Part shown: positions 17,135-25,035 of the stretch, piece after piece
Layout of the letters: each line of letters starts with the position of its first letter
Numbering within the stretch: position 1 is the first letter of the stretch
From: DATKGL01 sp035510795
GTDB taxonomy: Bacteria > Patescibacteriota > Saccharimonadia > Saccharimonadales > UBA4665
Assembly: GCA_035510795.1 (NCBI GenBank)
Contig: DATKGL010000017.1
Span: 1-56,150 of the forward strand
Direction: 5' to 3'
DNA: 56,150 bases
Position numbers and translations under genes: made by a program
Notes under the pieces: generated by a model
Told to the model about the DNA's origin: nothing
Seen by the model: only the letters and a program-made list of their open reading frames with translations
The model's database searches: none

Positions 17135-17151
17135 AACTCAAGCGTTATACT
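17123..17151 (+). promoter_or_regulatory. Promoter of the F1-like ATPase operon
   Basis: TTGGTC (17123-17128), a 17-base spacer and TATACT (17146-17151). Transcription should begin near 17158, only 4 bases before the first ATG. It overlaps the end of the cysteine desulfurase gene and shows that the operon starts with the c-like protein. Confidence 0.6.
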
Positions 17152-17161
17152 ATCATTAACA

Positions 17162-17986
17162 ATGGTTGTAAAGCTGAGATTGATGCTCGGTATTTTAATA
17201 GGAATAGTCGGCCTGCTAGCTATTGGGCCCGGTATTTCATATGCCCAGACAGTTGCCCAGGGGTACAGCACCGCGTCTACTTTGCAATATGGCCAAATAG
17301 TTCAGCTGGTAGCAAAAACTTCTGGTAAGGTCGAGGCCCTGACCCAGTCTAACAGCTCTAAAATGTTCGGTGTTGTCATTAATCCTAATGCCAGCGTGCT
17401 AAGCTTGTCCCAGACTGGCTCCGGGCAGCAAGTTTATGTGTCAACCAGTGGCAACTACCCGGTGCTGGTGGACAATGAAAACGGCGCGATCTATAGCGGC
17501 GACTATGTATCGGTTTCGACAGTTGCCGGTATTGGCGACAATGCCGGATCGAACAATATAACCGTGCTAGGCAAGGCGACCAGTAATTTTCTCGGCAGCA
17601 ACGACAGCCTCGGCCAGGTAAACGTAAAAGAAGCAAACGGCCGTACAGCTACTCTTCAAATTGGCACGGTCACAGTCAGCATCAACATTACCAGCAACCC
17701 GCTTCATCAGTCCAATATCTTGCCTATAATTAGCCGTTTCGGCCAAAATGTCACCAATAAATCAGTCAGTACGATCAAATCATATTTAAGTCTGCTGATT
17801 CTGTTGGCCAGTTTTATCATCGCCGGCGTTATCCTGTACGCCGGTATCCGGTCGAGTATTACGGCGGTCGGGCGCAACCCGTTGTCAAAAAGATCAGTCA
17901 TGCGCAGCCTGGCTCAGGTAATCATTACCAGTTTTACCGTTGTTATTGTTGGGGTATTTGCGGTATATTTACTCTTGAGGTATTAG
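17162..17986 (+). CDS. Ectodomain protein with a c-subunit-like hairpin lacking the ion-binding carboxylate
   Basis: A 274-aa protein. Residues 1-28 are a signal peptide (ending ISYA). A beta-rich ectodomain (about 29-195) follows, with strands such as YGQIVQLVAKTSGKV, FGVVINPNAS and GDYVSVSTVAGIG, similar in style to modules in trimeric tail fibres. The last 68 residues form two membrane helices (about 207-229 and 251-271) joined by a polar loop with GRNP (237-240), as in F-type subunit c. The position of E. coli Asp61 falls at Phe258 between Ser257 and Thr259, and the hairpin has no Asp or Glu. It holds the atpE position in an F-type-like operon. Topology fits: outside N terminus, loop in the cytosol. 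A novel rotor-ring subunit is inferred. Confidence 0.65.
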   Translation: MVVKLRLMLGILIGIVGLLAIGPGISYAQTVAQGYSTASTLQYGQIVQLVAKTSGKVEALTQSNSSKMFGVVINPNASVLSLSQTGSGQQVYVSTSGNYPVLVDNENGAIYSGDYVSVSTVAGIGDNAGSNNITVLGKATSNFLGSNDSLGQVNVKEANGRTATLQIGTVTVSINITSNPLHQSNILPIISRFGQNVTNKSVSTIKSYLSLLILLASFIIAGVILYAGIRSSITAVGRNPLSKRSVMRSLAQVIITSFTVVIVGVFAVYLLLRY

Positions 17987-18018
17987 CTTAAGAATAATTA
18001 AACAATGGTGGGATTAAA

Positions 18019-18654
18019 ATGACCTTATGGGAATTGATAGCAGCAGCTGTCGTAATTATTGCGCTGGGTATTTTAACTGTTCTGGTCTTCTTCCCTAGTA
18101 GTTCTACGTCCAAAAAGAAGCACAAAAAAGGCAAACAACCAGCTGAAGCCGATCTGAACGAAGCCGTTGGAGAAAATATTTTACACATTTTCGATGACCG
18201 CTACCGCGAAGAACTTAAAAACAGGGGCAGGCTTCAATTCCAGGAAGTACTCACTCAAAACGCCATGTTCCTGCAGCAAGACTTGCGTTTGACCGCTAGC
18301 CAGCTCAACGAATATGTACAGGGCGAGATTTCCAAAAAACTACAAGAAGAATTCGCCAAATATGATCAGGCTATTGACGACGCCAAGAACATCGCTCTCA
18401 GCTCAATCCAAAAGATAAACAAGGCAATCGAAGAAGGCCGCCAGATTCTTGATCAGCAAATTGAAAAAGAACTAGCCCAATCCAAGCAGCGGATCATTCA
18501 GCACTTTGAAGCCAACATGGCCGAGATAGTTAATCACTACATTTTGACGGCTATCGGCGGCCAGATCGATTTGAATTCCCAGCTGGAATTTATTCTGGCT
18601 GATCTGGAGGCTAATAAAAAGGCTATCATCGAGGATATAACTAATGGAGCATAG
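18019..18654 (+). CDS. F-type ATPase b-subunit-like protein
   Basis: A 211-aa protein with one N-terminal membrane helix (about 5-27), a basic stretch (KKKHKKGK) and a long, highly charged helical coiled-coil region to the end (for example EEGRQILDQQIEKELAQSK). This is the layout of the peripheral stalk b subunit. The length is above that of typical b (about 160). It occupies the atpF position, between the c-like protein and the delta-like protein, and overlaps the latter by 11 bases. It would hold the F1 head against the membrane. Sequence similarity to b is always weak, so the call leans on context. Confidence 0.7.
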   Translation: MTLWELIAAAVVIIALGILTVLVFFPSSSTSKKKHKKGKQPAEADLNEAVGENILHIFDDRYREELKNRGRLQFQEVLTQNAMFLQQDLRLTASQLNEYVQGEISKKLQEEFAKYDQAIDDAKNIALSSIQKINKAIEEGRQILDQQIEKELAQSKQRIIQHFEANMAEIVNHYILTAIGGQIDLNSQLEFILADLEANKKAIIEDITNGA

Positions 18655-19150
18655 GGAAAACGGAGCTCTTCAACTGCCATATTCAATCATTACTTTGGCT
18701 AACGTGAACCGGGTAGTCAGGGAGCTTCAGGCAATTGATGATTTTTTGAGTGAGGCTTCGCTCCGGCAAGGTGGGACGCCGGTCAACTTGCCCCGTACCG
18801 GCCAGCTTCTGACTGACTTTATAGACATGAACAAGCTTAATCTTTTGCAGAAAAACGATTTAGCCATGGCCCAGAATTTTATGGTAAGTTTGCAAAAACG
18901 GGCGCCGACTATTCATATCAGCTTTTCGGTCGAACCGACAGCAGTCTTTATCAACAAACTAATTATCTGGCTCAGGCAGAATATCCACCCGGCACTGCTT
19001 TTGAGAATCGGTCTGGAGCCTAATTTGATTGTCGGCTGTGTTGTCCGGACAAACAATAAAGAGTTTGACTTCAGCTTAAAAAAGCATTTGGCGCAGCATC
19101 GGGCTATTTTGCGTAAACTCTTATTTGAATCACTTGAGGCTAAGGCATGA
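18644..19150 (+). CDS. F-type ATPase delta-subunit-like protein
   Basis: A 168-aa protein. The C-terminal part resembles the delta/OSCP family: LRIGLEPNLIVGCVVRTN followed by FDFSLKKHLAQHRAILRKLL corresponds to the usual dPsLiGG..v......D.S....L motif. The N-terminal helical region is divergent. It overlaps both neighbours (11 bases upstream, ATGA of 4 bases downstream), which suggests coupled translation. It would join the top of the alpha-beta hexamer to the b-like stalk. Assigned from the motif and gene order. Confidence 0.68.
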   Translation: MEHRENGALQLPYSIITLANVNRVVRELQAIDDFLSEASLRQGGTPVNLPRTGQLLTDFIDMNKLNLLQKNDLAMAQNFMVSLQKRAPTIHISFSVEPTAVFINKLIIWLRQNIHPALLLRIGLEPNLIVGCVVRTNNKEFDFSLKKHLAQHRAILRKLLFESLEAKA

Positions 19151-20610
19151 GCGAAAATAGTCACTTCGATAAGCTGGTAAACGCCGGCCAGCCGATCGGA
19201 GAAATTATCGGGGTTGATCGGTTTTTAATTAAAGTTAAAGGATTGCAGCCGATTAATACCCATGCCCTGGTAATGTTCGATGATGGGTCCAAGGGTTTTG
19301 TCCAGCATATTTTTGAAGATTACCTTACGGTCTTGCACCTGGGTACTAAATCGCTGAGAATCGGCGACCGGGTTGTCGAACAATACGGAGAACTTGTCAC
19401 TAGGGTCGGAGAAAGTTTTATCGGTCGAGTTATATCTGTGACTGGCCAGCCGCTTGATGGGCGGGGACCGATTCCGGCTCAGGCCGCCTGGCCGGTTTTT
19501 GCCCAGGCGCCAATGCTTTATAAGCGAGAGCTGCTAGATACTCAGCTTGAAACTGGTGTTACGGTTCTAGACAGTGTATTGCCGTTAGTCAGAGGGCAGC
19601 GGCTGGCGATAATGGGCGAAAGTAAATCAGGTAAATCAGCACTAGCCACCCAGATAGTCTTAAATCAAAAAAATACCGACGTAGTGGTGGTTTACGTTTT
19701 TGTTGCCAAGCGCCGCAGCGATGTTGACATGTTTATTACACAGTTAAAAGCTGCCGATGCGCTTGATTCGGCGATTGTCGTGGTATCGACCATGGCCGAG
19801 TCGCTGGTTTTGAGTTACCTGGCTCCTTATGTCGGCTGCGCTCTGGCCGAGTACTTGTGGCAGCGGGGCAACCGCGACGTTCTGATTATCTATGATGATT
19901 TAACCAGCCACGCTCAGGCATACCGCGAAATTTCCCTGCTGGCAGGTGTTAATCCGGGACGCGAATCATACCCGGGAGATATGTTTTATGCTCATTCCAG
20001 CCTGTTGGAGCGAGCCGGTAAAATTGTCGAAAACCACAAGACCCTAACAGCATTGCCGATAGTCTTAACGCCCAGCGGCGACATATCCGCCTATTTACCG
20101 ACCAATGTTATGTCCATTACTGATGGGCAATGGATACTGGACATGAAGATATTCCGCGACACTATTCGTCCGGCTGTAAATACCGGACTGAGTGTTACCC
20201 GTGTCGGTGGCCGAGGTCAGAATTCTCGCCAGAAACACCAGGCCGCTCAGGTTATGAAATTTTTGGGAGACTATGAGCGAGCTGTCGAATTTGCACATTT
20301 TGGGTCGGAACTTGCCCTGGGAGTTAAGAAAGAATTAGCTCGCGGCCAAAATCTTAATAAAATCTTTACCCAGCAAACTAACGAAACCTTTAATGTTGCC
20401 TGCCAGCAGCTGATGCTCGATATTGTTATCAATCTCGCTTCGGATGAGCTGATAGATATTTTTACCCTCAAAAGCAGGGTTAACGAATTTGCTACCCAAT
20501 TCAAGACCGACGAAGATTTTAACAAAGCACGTGACAGCCTGAAAGCCGTATGTGTCAAGAAGATATCGTCAGCCGATAAACCACCCGCCAGCTCCGAGGT
20601 TAAGCCATGA
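19147..20610 (+). CDS. atpA: F1-like ATPase alpha subunit
   Basis: A 487-aa protein (typical alpha about 500-510). It has the N-terminal beta-barrel, a nucleotide-binding domain with P-loop G157-ESKSGK-S164 (usually GDRQTGKT), and the C-terminal helical domain. The arginine finger is present: R352 in GLSVTRVGG, matching SVSRVGG. So it can stimulate hydrolysis at the beta sites. The C-terminal end, after SRVNEFATQF, is short and polar. Gene order, ATGA overlaps on both sides and the beta partner make the assignment secure. The divergent P-loop suggests a lineage apart from ordinary FoF1. Confidence 0.9.
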   Translation: MSENSHFDKLVNAGQPIGEIIGVDRFLIKVKGLQPINTHALVMFDDGSKGFVQHIFEDYLTVLHLGTKSLRIGDRVVEQYGELVTRVGESFIGRVISVTGQPLDGRGPIPAQAAWPVFAQAPMLYKRELLDTQLETGVTVLDSVLPLVRGQRLAIMGESKSGKSALATQIVLNQKNTDVVVVYVFVAKRRSDVDMFITQLKAADALDSAIVVVSTMAESLVLSYLAPYVGCALAEYLWQRGNRDVLIIYDDLTSHAQAYREISLLAGVNPGRESYPGDMFYAHSSLLERAGKIVENHKTLTALPIVLTPSGDISAYLPTNVMSITDGQWILDMKIFRDTIRPAVNTGLSVTRVGGRGQNSRQKHQAAQVMKFLGDYERAVEFAHFGSELALGVKKELARGQNLNKIFTQQTNETFNVACQQLMLDIVINLASDELIDIFTLKSRVNEFATQFKTDEDFNKARDSLKAVCVKKISSADKPPASSEVKP

Positions 20611-21467
20611 AGAACCTGATGGATATTGAAGAAGAGCGGGTATCAATGTCGACAATCGTCCAGCTGACGGGCATTTTGGAGGCCATCGCCAGCACCAACA
20701 TTGCCAGGGTTAAAAACCAGGTTGTCGCTGCTCAGCAATTTTTTAATGAACTGTGGAATATCTACACTCAGATAAGAGTTGATGAATTATTCCGTTTTGG
20801 CCGGGAGAGTAATGAAAAACCCAACGAAAAGGAACTCTTCATCGTTATTTCATCACCTGGCGGCTTTAGCGGCGATATCGACCAACGCCTGATCGGCGAA
20901 ATGCTTAAACACTATAATCCTTCCAAGCAGGACATTGTCGTGATCGGACATCACGGTACGGTACTGCTGGCTCAGGCCAACATTGCTTTTAAGAAATATT
21001 TTAAGCTACCCGAAGGAGCCCGCAATATTAACGTCGAACCTCTGCTAGAAGAAATTAAACATTATAAAGATGCCAAAATTTTTTATCAGACCTATATTTC
21101 ACTGATGACCCAAGATATCAAAAGTATTGACGCCACGGCCGCCATTAAGGAACTAAGCGAGCATGCGGAAGACAACAATGAAATTATTAGTGATGTCACT
21201 TATATTTTTGAACCAAGCACCTATGACGTCATTGCCCACCTGGAACGCTCGGTTCTGCGGATTGCCTTGGAGCAGGTAATTTTCGATTCGCAACTGTCTC
21301 AATATGCCAGCCGCTTCAAGGCCATGACAAGCGCCAATAATCGAGCAGGCGATTACTTTGAAGATATCTCCAAGCTTTATAACCGCGCCCGCCGGGAAAA
21401 CCGCGATGAACAATCCAAGCAAATCATTAACGACATGAGAATACTTAACCTGGAAAGGGGACTTTGA
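20607..21467 (+). CDS. atpG: F1-like ATPase gamma subunit
   Basis: A 286-aa protein of normal gamma length. It has a long N-terminal helix (MSTIVQLTGILEAIASTNIARV) and a C-terminal helix (SQYASRFKAMTSANNRAGDYF, then LYNRARRENRD), matching the antiparallel coiled coil that forms the central shaft. A Rossmann-like middle domain (LFIVISSPGGFSGDID) lies between them. It should turn inside the alpha-beta ring and contact the c-like loops. The family motif near the C terminus, usually MxAMxxAtxNA, reads FKAMTSANNRA. It overlaps alpha by 4 bases and ends 1 base before beta. Confidence 0.88.
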   Translation: MKNLMDIEEERVSMSTIVQLTGILEAIASTNIARVKNQVVAAQQFFNELWNIYTQIRVDELFRFGRESNEKPNEKELFIVISSPGGFSGDIDQRLIGEMLKHYNPSKQDIVVIGHHGTVLLAQANIAFKKYFKLPEGARNINVEPLLEEIKHYKDAKIFYQTYISLMTQDIKSIDATAAIKELSEHAEDNNEIISDVTYIFEPSTYDVIAHLERSVLRIALEQVIFDSQLSQYASRFKAMTSANNRAGDYFEDISKLYNRARRENRDEQSKQIINDMRILNLERGL

Positions 21468-21468
21468 C

Positions 21469-22776
21469 ATGGGCGACGGCGTGATCAGAGTCGTCAAGGA
21501 TTTAATTATCCAAGTCATGTTTGATGAAGATATGCCATCGCTGAACGAAGTTCTGGTGGTTAATAACCGGAATCATTCGCTTTTGTTGGTTGACAGTTTG
21601 AAACCTGGCGGCATTGCGACTTGCCTTAATGTCCGGTCTGACCGCACCGTCCAAAAGAGCATGAGTGTAAAGCGGACCGGGCACAGTATCGAGATTCCGG
21701 TTGGCGATGAAATTGTCGGCCGGATGTTCAATGCCCTCGGTCAGCCGGTTGACGGTAAGCCGGCGCCGCCAGCGGAGAAACTTGAGCGCCGGAATATCTT
21801 TCAGCAGCCGTCGGCCGACACGACATTTAAAATATCCAAACCGGAAATTCTGGAAACCGGCATCAAAGCAATTGATTTTTTCAGTCCTTTTGTTAAAGGC
21901 CGCAAAATTGGAATTATCGGCGGTGCCGGTGTCGGAAAAACTGTGCTGATGATGGAACTGATGCACAACGTGGCTGTCAGCGGAACCGGCCTCAGCTTCT
22001 TTACCGGAATTGGCGAACGCATCCGCGAAGGGCACGAGCTGTTTGAAACCCTTAGAGAGCGTGATCTGCTGGGCAGTACTTGCATGTTCTTCGGACAGAT
22101 GGATGAAAATCCCGTCCAGCGGTCGTTGGTAGGATTAAGCGCCGTCACGGCAGCCGAGTATTTCCGTGATATTAAAAAAAAGAACATCCTGTTCTTCGCC
22201 GACAACATGTACCGCTATGTCCAGGCTAAAAATGAAATATCGACGATCATTGATCAGATTCCGGCCGAAGGTGGCTATGAGCCGACTATATTTTCCGACG
22301 TAAAAACCCTGCAGGACCGGCTGTGCTCAAATGAAAACGGATCGATTACCGCTATCGAGACGATTTACGTTCCGGCCGACGACTTAACTGATCCGGCCGT
22401 TCAAACGATACAGCACGAGCTGGACAGCGTTATTGTTCTCAGCCGCAAAGTTGCCGAACAGGGTATTCGCCCGGCAATCGACCTGATTAGCACCAACTCA
22501 TCCCTGGTGTCCCCGGAAATTGTCGGCGACCGGCACTACGTTCTTAGCGTTCAGGTATTGTCACTGCTGCAAAAATACGAATCCCTCAAAGGCATAGTTT
22601 CGATTATCGGCGAAAATGAATTGTCGCCTTCAGACCGGACCGACTACGCTAAAGGCGAAAAATTAATCAGTTACTTTTCTCAAAATATGTTTGTGGTTGA
22701 AAATATTAACGGTCTTAAAGGCGAACGTTTCAGTTTAGCAGATACTTTAAGAGGCATAGAAGAGATTATCGTTTAA
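21469..22776 (+). CDS. atpD: F1-like ATPase beta subunit (catalytic)
   Basis: A 435-aa protein (usual about 465). P-loop G151-GAGVGK-T158, the catalytic Glu183 in GERIREGHEL (usually GERTREGNDL), and the Walker B region ILFFADNMYRYVQA are present, so it should hydrolyse ATP. The motif equivalent to DELSEED reads ENELSPSD, near the C terminus. RBS AAAGGGGAC lies just before the ATG. Compared with classical beta, the N-terminal part and C-terminal helices are trimmed. The last base overlaps the next ATG. Confidence 0.92.
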   Translation: MGDGVIRVVKDLIIQVMFDEDMPSLNEVLVVNNRNHSLLLVDSLKPGGIATCLNVRSDRTVQKSMSVKRTGHSIEIPVGDEIVGRMFNALGQPVDGKPAPPAEKLERRNIFQQPSADTTFKISKPEILETGIKAIDFFSPFVKGRKIGIIGGAGVGKTVLMMELMHNVAVSGTGLSFFTGIGERIREGHELFETLRERDLLGSTCMFFGQMDENPVQRSLVGLSAVTAAEYFRDIKKKNILFFADNMYRYVQAKNEISTIIDQIPAEGGYEPTIFSDVKTLQDRLCSNENGSITAIETIYVPADDLTDPAVQTIQHELDSVIVLSRKVAEQGIRPAIDLISTNSSLVSPEIVGDRHYVLSVQVLSLLQKYESLKGIVSIIGENELSPSDRTDYAKGEKLISYFSQNMFVVENINGLKGERFSLADTLRGIEEIIV

Positions 22777-23069
22777 TGGCTGAACCAGCTCCGCCTTCTG
22801 ACAAATCTGATCAAAAGTCACGCCTGATGAGAATCAAGGTCTATTCATCATCTGAGGTTATATTTGACAGGGACGCCTACAGCGTCTCGGCCATCAACCA
22901 GACCGGGCCATTCGATATCCTGCCCGGCCATCATAACTTCATGACCCTGCTTGTTCCGTGCGAGCTGGTAATCCGTGATGACGAAAAAACCATTGCCCAG
23001 CGTATCCGAATTAACCAGGGGATTATGCATGTCCGGTCTAACCGGGCGGTTGTTTTTCTCGATGTCTAA
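22776..23069 (+). CDS. atpC: F1-like ATPase epsilon subunit, N-terminal domain only
   Basis: A 97-aa protein. It contains the epsilon beta-sandwich (RIKVYSSSEVIFDRDAYSVS, then GPFDILPGHHNFMTLL, with the family motif GPFxILPGHxxx). It stops after the strand MHVRSNRAVVFLDV. The C-terminal helical hairpin, used for ATPase inhibition in many bacteria, is missing. Residues 1-17 are a polar N-terminal extension. It closes the operon and ends 9 bases before a convergent gene. Confidence 0.87.
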   Translation: MAEPAPPSDKSDQKSRLMRIKVYSSSEVIFDRDAYSVSAINQTGPFDILPGHHNFMTLLVPCELVIRDDEKTIAQRIRINQGIMHVRSNRAVVFLDV

Positions 23070-23078
23070 AGCTGTTGA

Positions 23079-24059
23079 TTATCCGAGGATAACGTAGTCG
23101 AAGCCAAAAACAGCATTAGCTGGAGCGGCTGAATTGGTACAGACGCTCATTGAGGTGGTCGAGCGGGTCACATAATACTGCAGCCCGCCGGCAGCTGACC
23201 CGATTGGCGTAACTTCGACATAGGGAGTAGTACTGAAAGGCTGGGCGAAGGTAATGGTTATAAAGCAGCTGTTAGCCGGGGGATTGGATCCGGTATTGAT
23301 ATTAATCGAGCCGGCTGTGTCGCTGCCGCTGTCGGAAGCCGTACCACCGGTACCGACAGCCGGGCCGATTGACTGCCCAGGATTGGATCCGGTGACCAGG
23401 ATATGTTTGTTCAAAGTTAAATTGCCGGCTAGTTGCAGAGCCTGAACTGATATCTGGTCGGCCGATAAGACCCCCCCGAACGAAGATGCTCCGGCAACAC
23501 TTAAAATTCCGCTGACTGATTCTGCGCCGGTAATTGTAGCGGTGCCGTTGACGGTCAGCTTATTGGTTGAGTTCTGCCCGGAATAACTGGTCCCCGAAAC
23601 TGTCAGCTGGGCCAGATTTAAGCTGCCGGCAGTCAGTGCGCCGGCTACGTCAAGATCTTTACGAGCCAGGACGTTGCCGCTTAAAATGGTATTAGCGGCA
23701 ATGTTAAGCGTTTGGTTTGATGACCCGATAGTTGGCGCAGAACTGGCTAGTTTTTCCAGCTGCGTCGGACTGAGCGTCTGGGGAGCTGTCTGGTTGGACG
23801 TGGACGATTTATTGCCGTTGATGATCGTAATCACAACTACGGCAACAGCAATGACGATTACTATCAAAAAAGCCAGTAAATAAATATTGAAATGCCTCAA
23901 TAAGCCGGCAACACGCCTAGCGTTCGTAGGCTTGGTCGAACCGGGCTGTTCTGGCTGTGTGGCCGACGGGTTGCCCCCACCCGGTTCAATTACCGGTGAA
24001 CTTCCCTCAAGGGAAACGCCTTCTTGATCAAGTGGTTGGTTTTGATTATCCGGATCCAT
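23079..24059 (-). CDS. Membrane-anchored fibre-like surface protein with repeats
   Basis: A 326-aa protein. A cytosolic Pro/Gly-rich N terminus is followed by one membrane helix (about 53-75, IYLLAFLIVIVIAVAVVVITII). The extracytoplasmic part contains repeated beta motifs such as NIAANTILSGNVLARKDLDV, LTVNGTATITGAESV and GILSVAGASSFGGVLSA, spaced like the triple-beta-helix repeats of trimeric fibres (tail-fibre or autotransporter stalks). A C-terminal head of about 90 residues has ITFAQPFSTTPYVEVTP. It runs convergent to the ATPase operon and divergent to the surface cassette. A trimeric adhesin or surface stalk is likely, the ligand unknown. Confidence 0.65.
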   Translation of the reverse strand: MDPDNQNQPLDQEGVSLEGSSPVIEPGGGNPSATQPEQPGSTKPTNARRVAGLLRHFNIYLLAFLIVIVIAVAVVVITIINGNKSSTSNQTAPQTLSPTQLEKLASSAPTIGSSNQTLNIAANTILSGNVLARKDLDVAGALTAGSLNLAQLTVSGTSYSGQNSTNKLTVNGTATITGAESVSGILSVAGASSFGGVLSADQISVQALQLAGNLTLNKHILVTGSNPGQSIGPAVGTGGTASDSGSDTAGSININTGSNPPANSCFITITFAQPFSTTPYVEVTPIGSAAGGLQYYVTRSTTSMSVCTNSAAPANAVFGFDYVILG

Positions 24060-24158
24060 AATTATGCTTAATGCTTACTCTATAATACTCGATAGATTAA
24101 TAAGCGTAAAAGGATTGCGTTTTCAGCCCTAAATCAGCCATAATAATAAACGGATACC

Positions 24159-24902
24159 ATGAAAAATAAATATATCAATAAAGTCGGCTTAGCAATGGCG
24201 GTTGTCGTATTGTTTTTCGAGATCGGCGTTGCCAATGCTCAGTACGTGTCGAATAATTACGCAGCTAATGAGGTATTTTTCGGTATTGGCGGAACCGGAT
24301 TCAACGCTGAAAGCTCAACCCATTATCTATCCCAGGTGTCGGTTGGCGAAACTGGCGTCGGCAGTGAAACCGGTGGTAGCAGATATAGCGCGGTTGCCGG
24401 CTTCAATACCTATGATCAGCCCTTTCTGGCATTTGTCGTCAATACTGGTAATGTCGATTTAGGCCCACTGGCTCCGTCAACGGCCGCAACAGCCAATGCC
24501 ACCTTCTGGGTCCGTGATTATCAGTCAACAGGCTATGCGGTTATAACAAATGCCACTCCGCCTAAAACTGCCAGCCATACGATGACTAACCTGACTACGC
24601 CGACAAGTTCCATCCCCGGCAATGAGCAGTTTGGTATTAATCTGGAAGCCAATACCAGCCCGGTTTCTTTCGGAGCTGCTCCCGTCCAGCAGCCCGATTC
24701 CAGCTTTAGCTATGGCCAGGTCGCTACCGGCTACAACACCCCCAACTACTACGAATATATCCCAGGATCGGAGATAGCCTATTCAAATAAAAGCTCAGGC
24801 GAAACGGACTACACCATATCATTCCTTTATAACGTCAGTGCGACTACGCCAACCGGCTTATACGTTTTCAACGACATGTTAATCGCTACGGGGACATACT
24901 AA
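24159..24902 (+). CDS. Secreted beta-rich surface protein (paralogue 1)
   Basis: A 247-aa protein with a signal peptide (residues 1-27, ending VANAQ). The mature part is Asn/Ser/Thr-rich and beta-like. The second half has the motif EQFGINLEANTSP and a last strand, TGLYVFNDMLIATGTY. These features recur in the proteins at 25036 (QFGMCTYES, GIYQTILTFIATGKF) and 26272 (QFGLNLQTNS, PGFYVTTISFICLANF), so the three are paralogues. The pattern is reminiscent of WxL-type cell-wall proteins, but no WxL motif is visible. Confidence 0.62.
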   Translation: MKNKYINKVGLAMAVVVLFFEIGVANAQYVSNNYAANEVFFGIGGTGFNAESSTHYLSQVSVGETGVGSETGGSRYSAVAGFNTYDQPFLAFVVNTGNVDLGPLAPSTAATANATFWVRDYQSTGYAVITNATPPKTASHTMTNLTTPTSSIPGNEQFGINLEANTSPVSFGAAPVQQPDSSFSYGQVATGYNTPNYYEYIPGSEIAYSNKSSGETDYTISFLYNVSATTPTGLYVFNDMLIATGTY

Positions 24903-25035
24903 TCGGGTCCTTCAGCCGCTCTTAATTTGCGCTGTGGATAAGCTTTTTGCAATTCAATACGTTTAAAGCTAAAGTTTAATTGTAAAAGCAGACAAAGAGG
25001 TCCATTAACTAATTAGAGACAAGGTATAAGCCAAG

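Noticed and set aside
17162..17986. Calling the c-like gene an ordinary atpE
   Set aside because: It is over three times too long, has a signal peptide and ectodomain, and lacks the acidic residue required in every ion-translocating c subunit.
21502..22208. Long antisense frames within the beta-subunit gene
   Set aside because: Their protein sequences are low in coherent motifs and arise from codon bias of the beta gene.
17162..23069. N-ATPase or V/A-type ATPase
   Set aside because: N-ATPase operons begin with beta and epsilon and carry atpQ/atpR; V/A-type subunits have different sizes and names (A about 580 aa). The order and motifs here are F-type.
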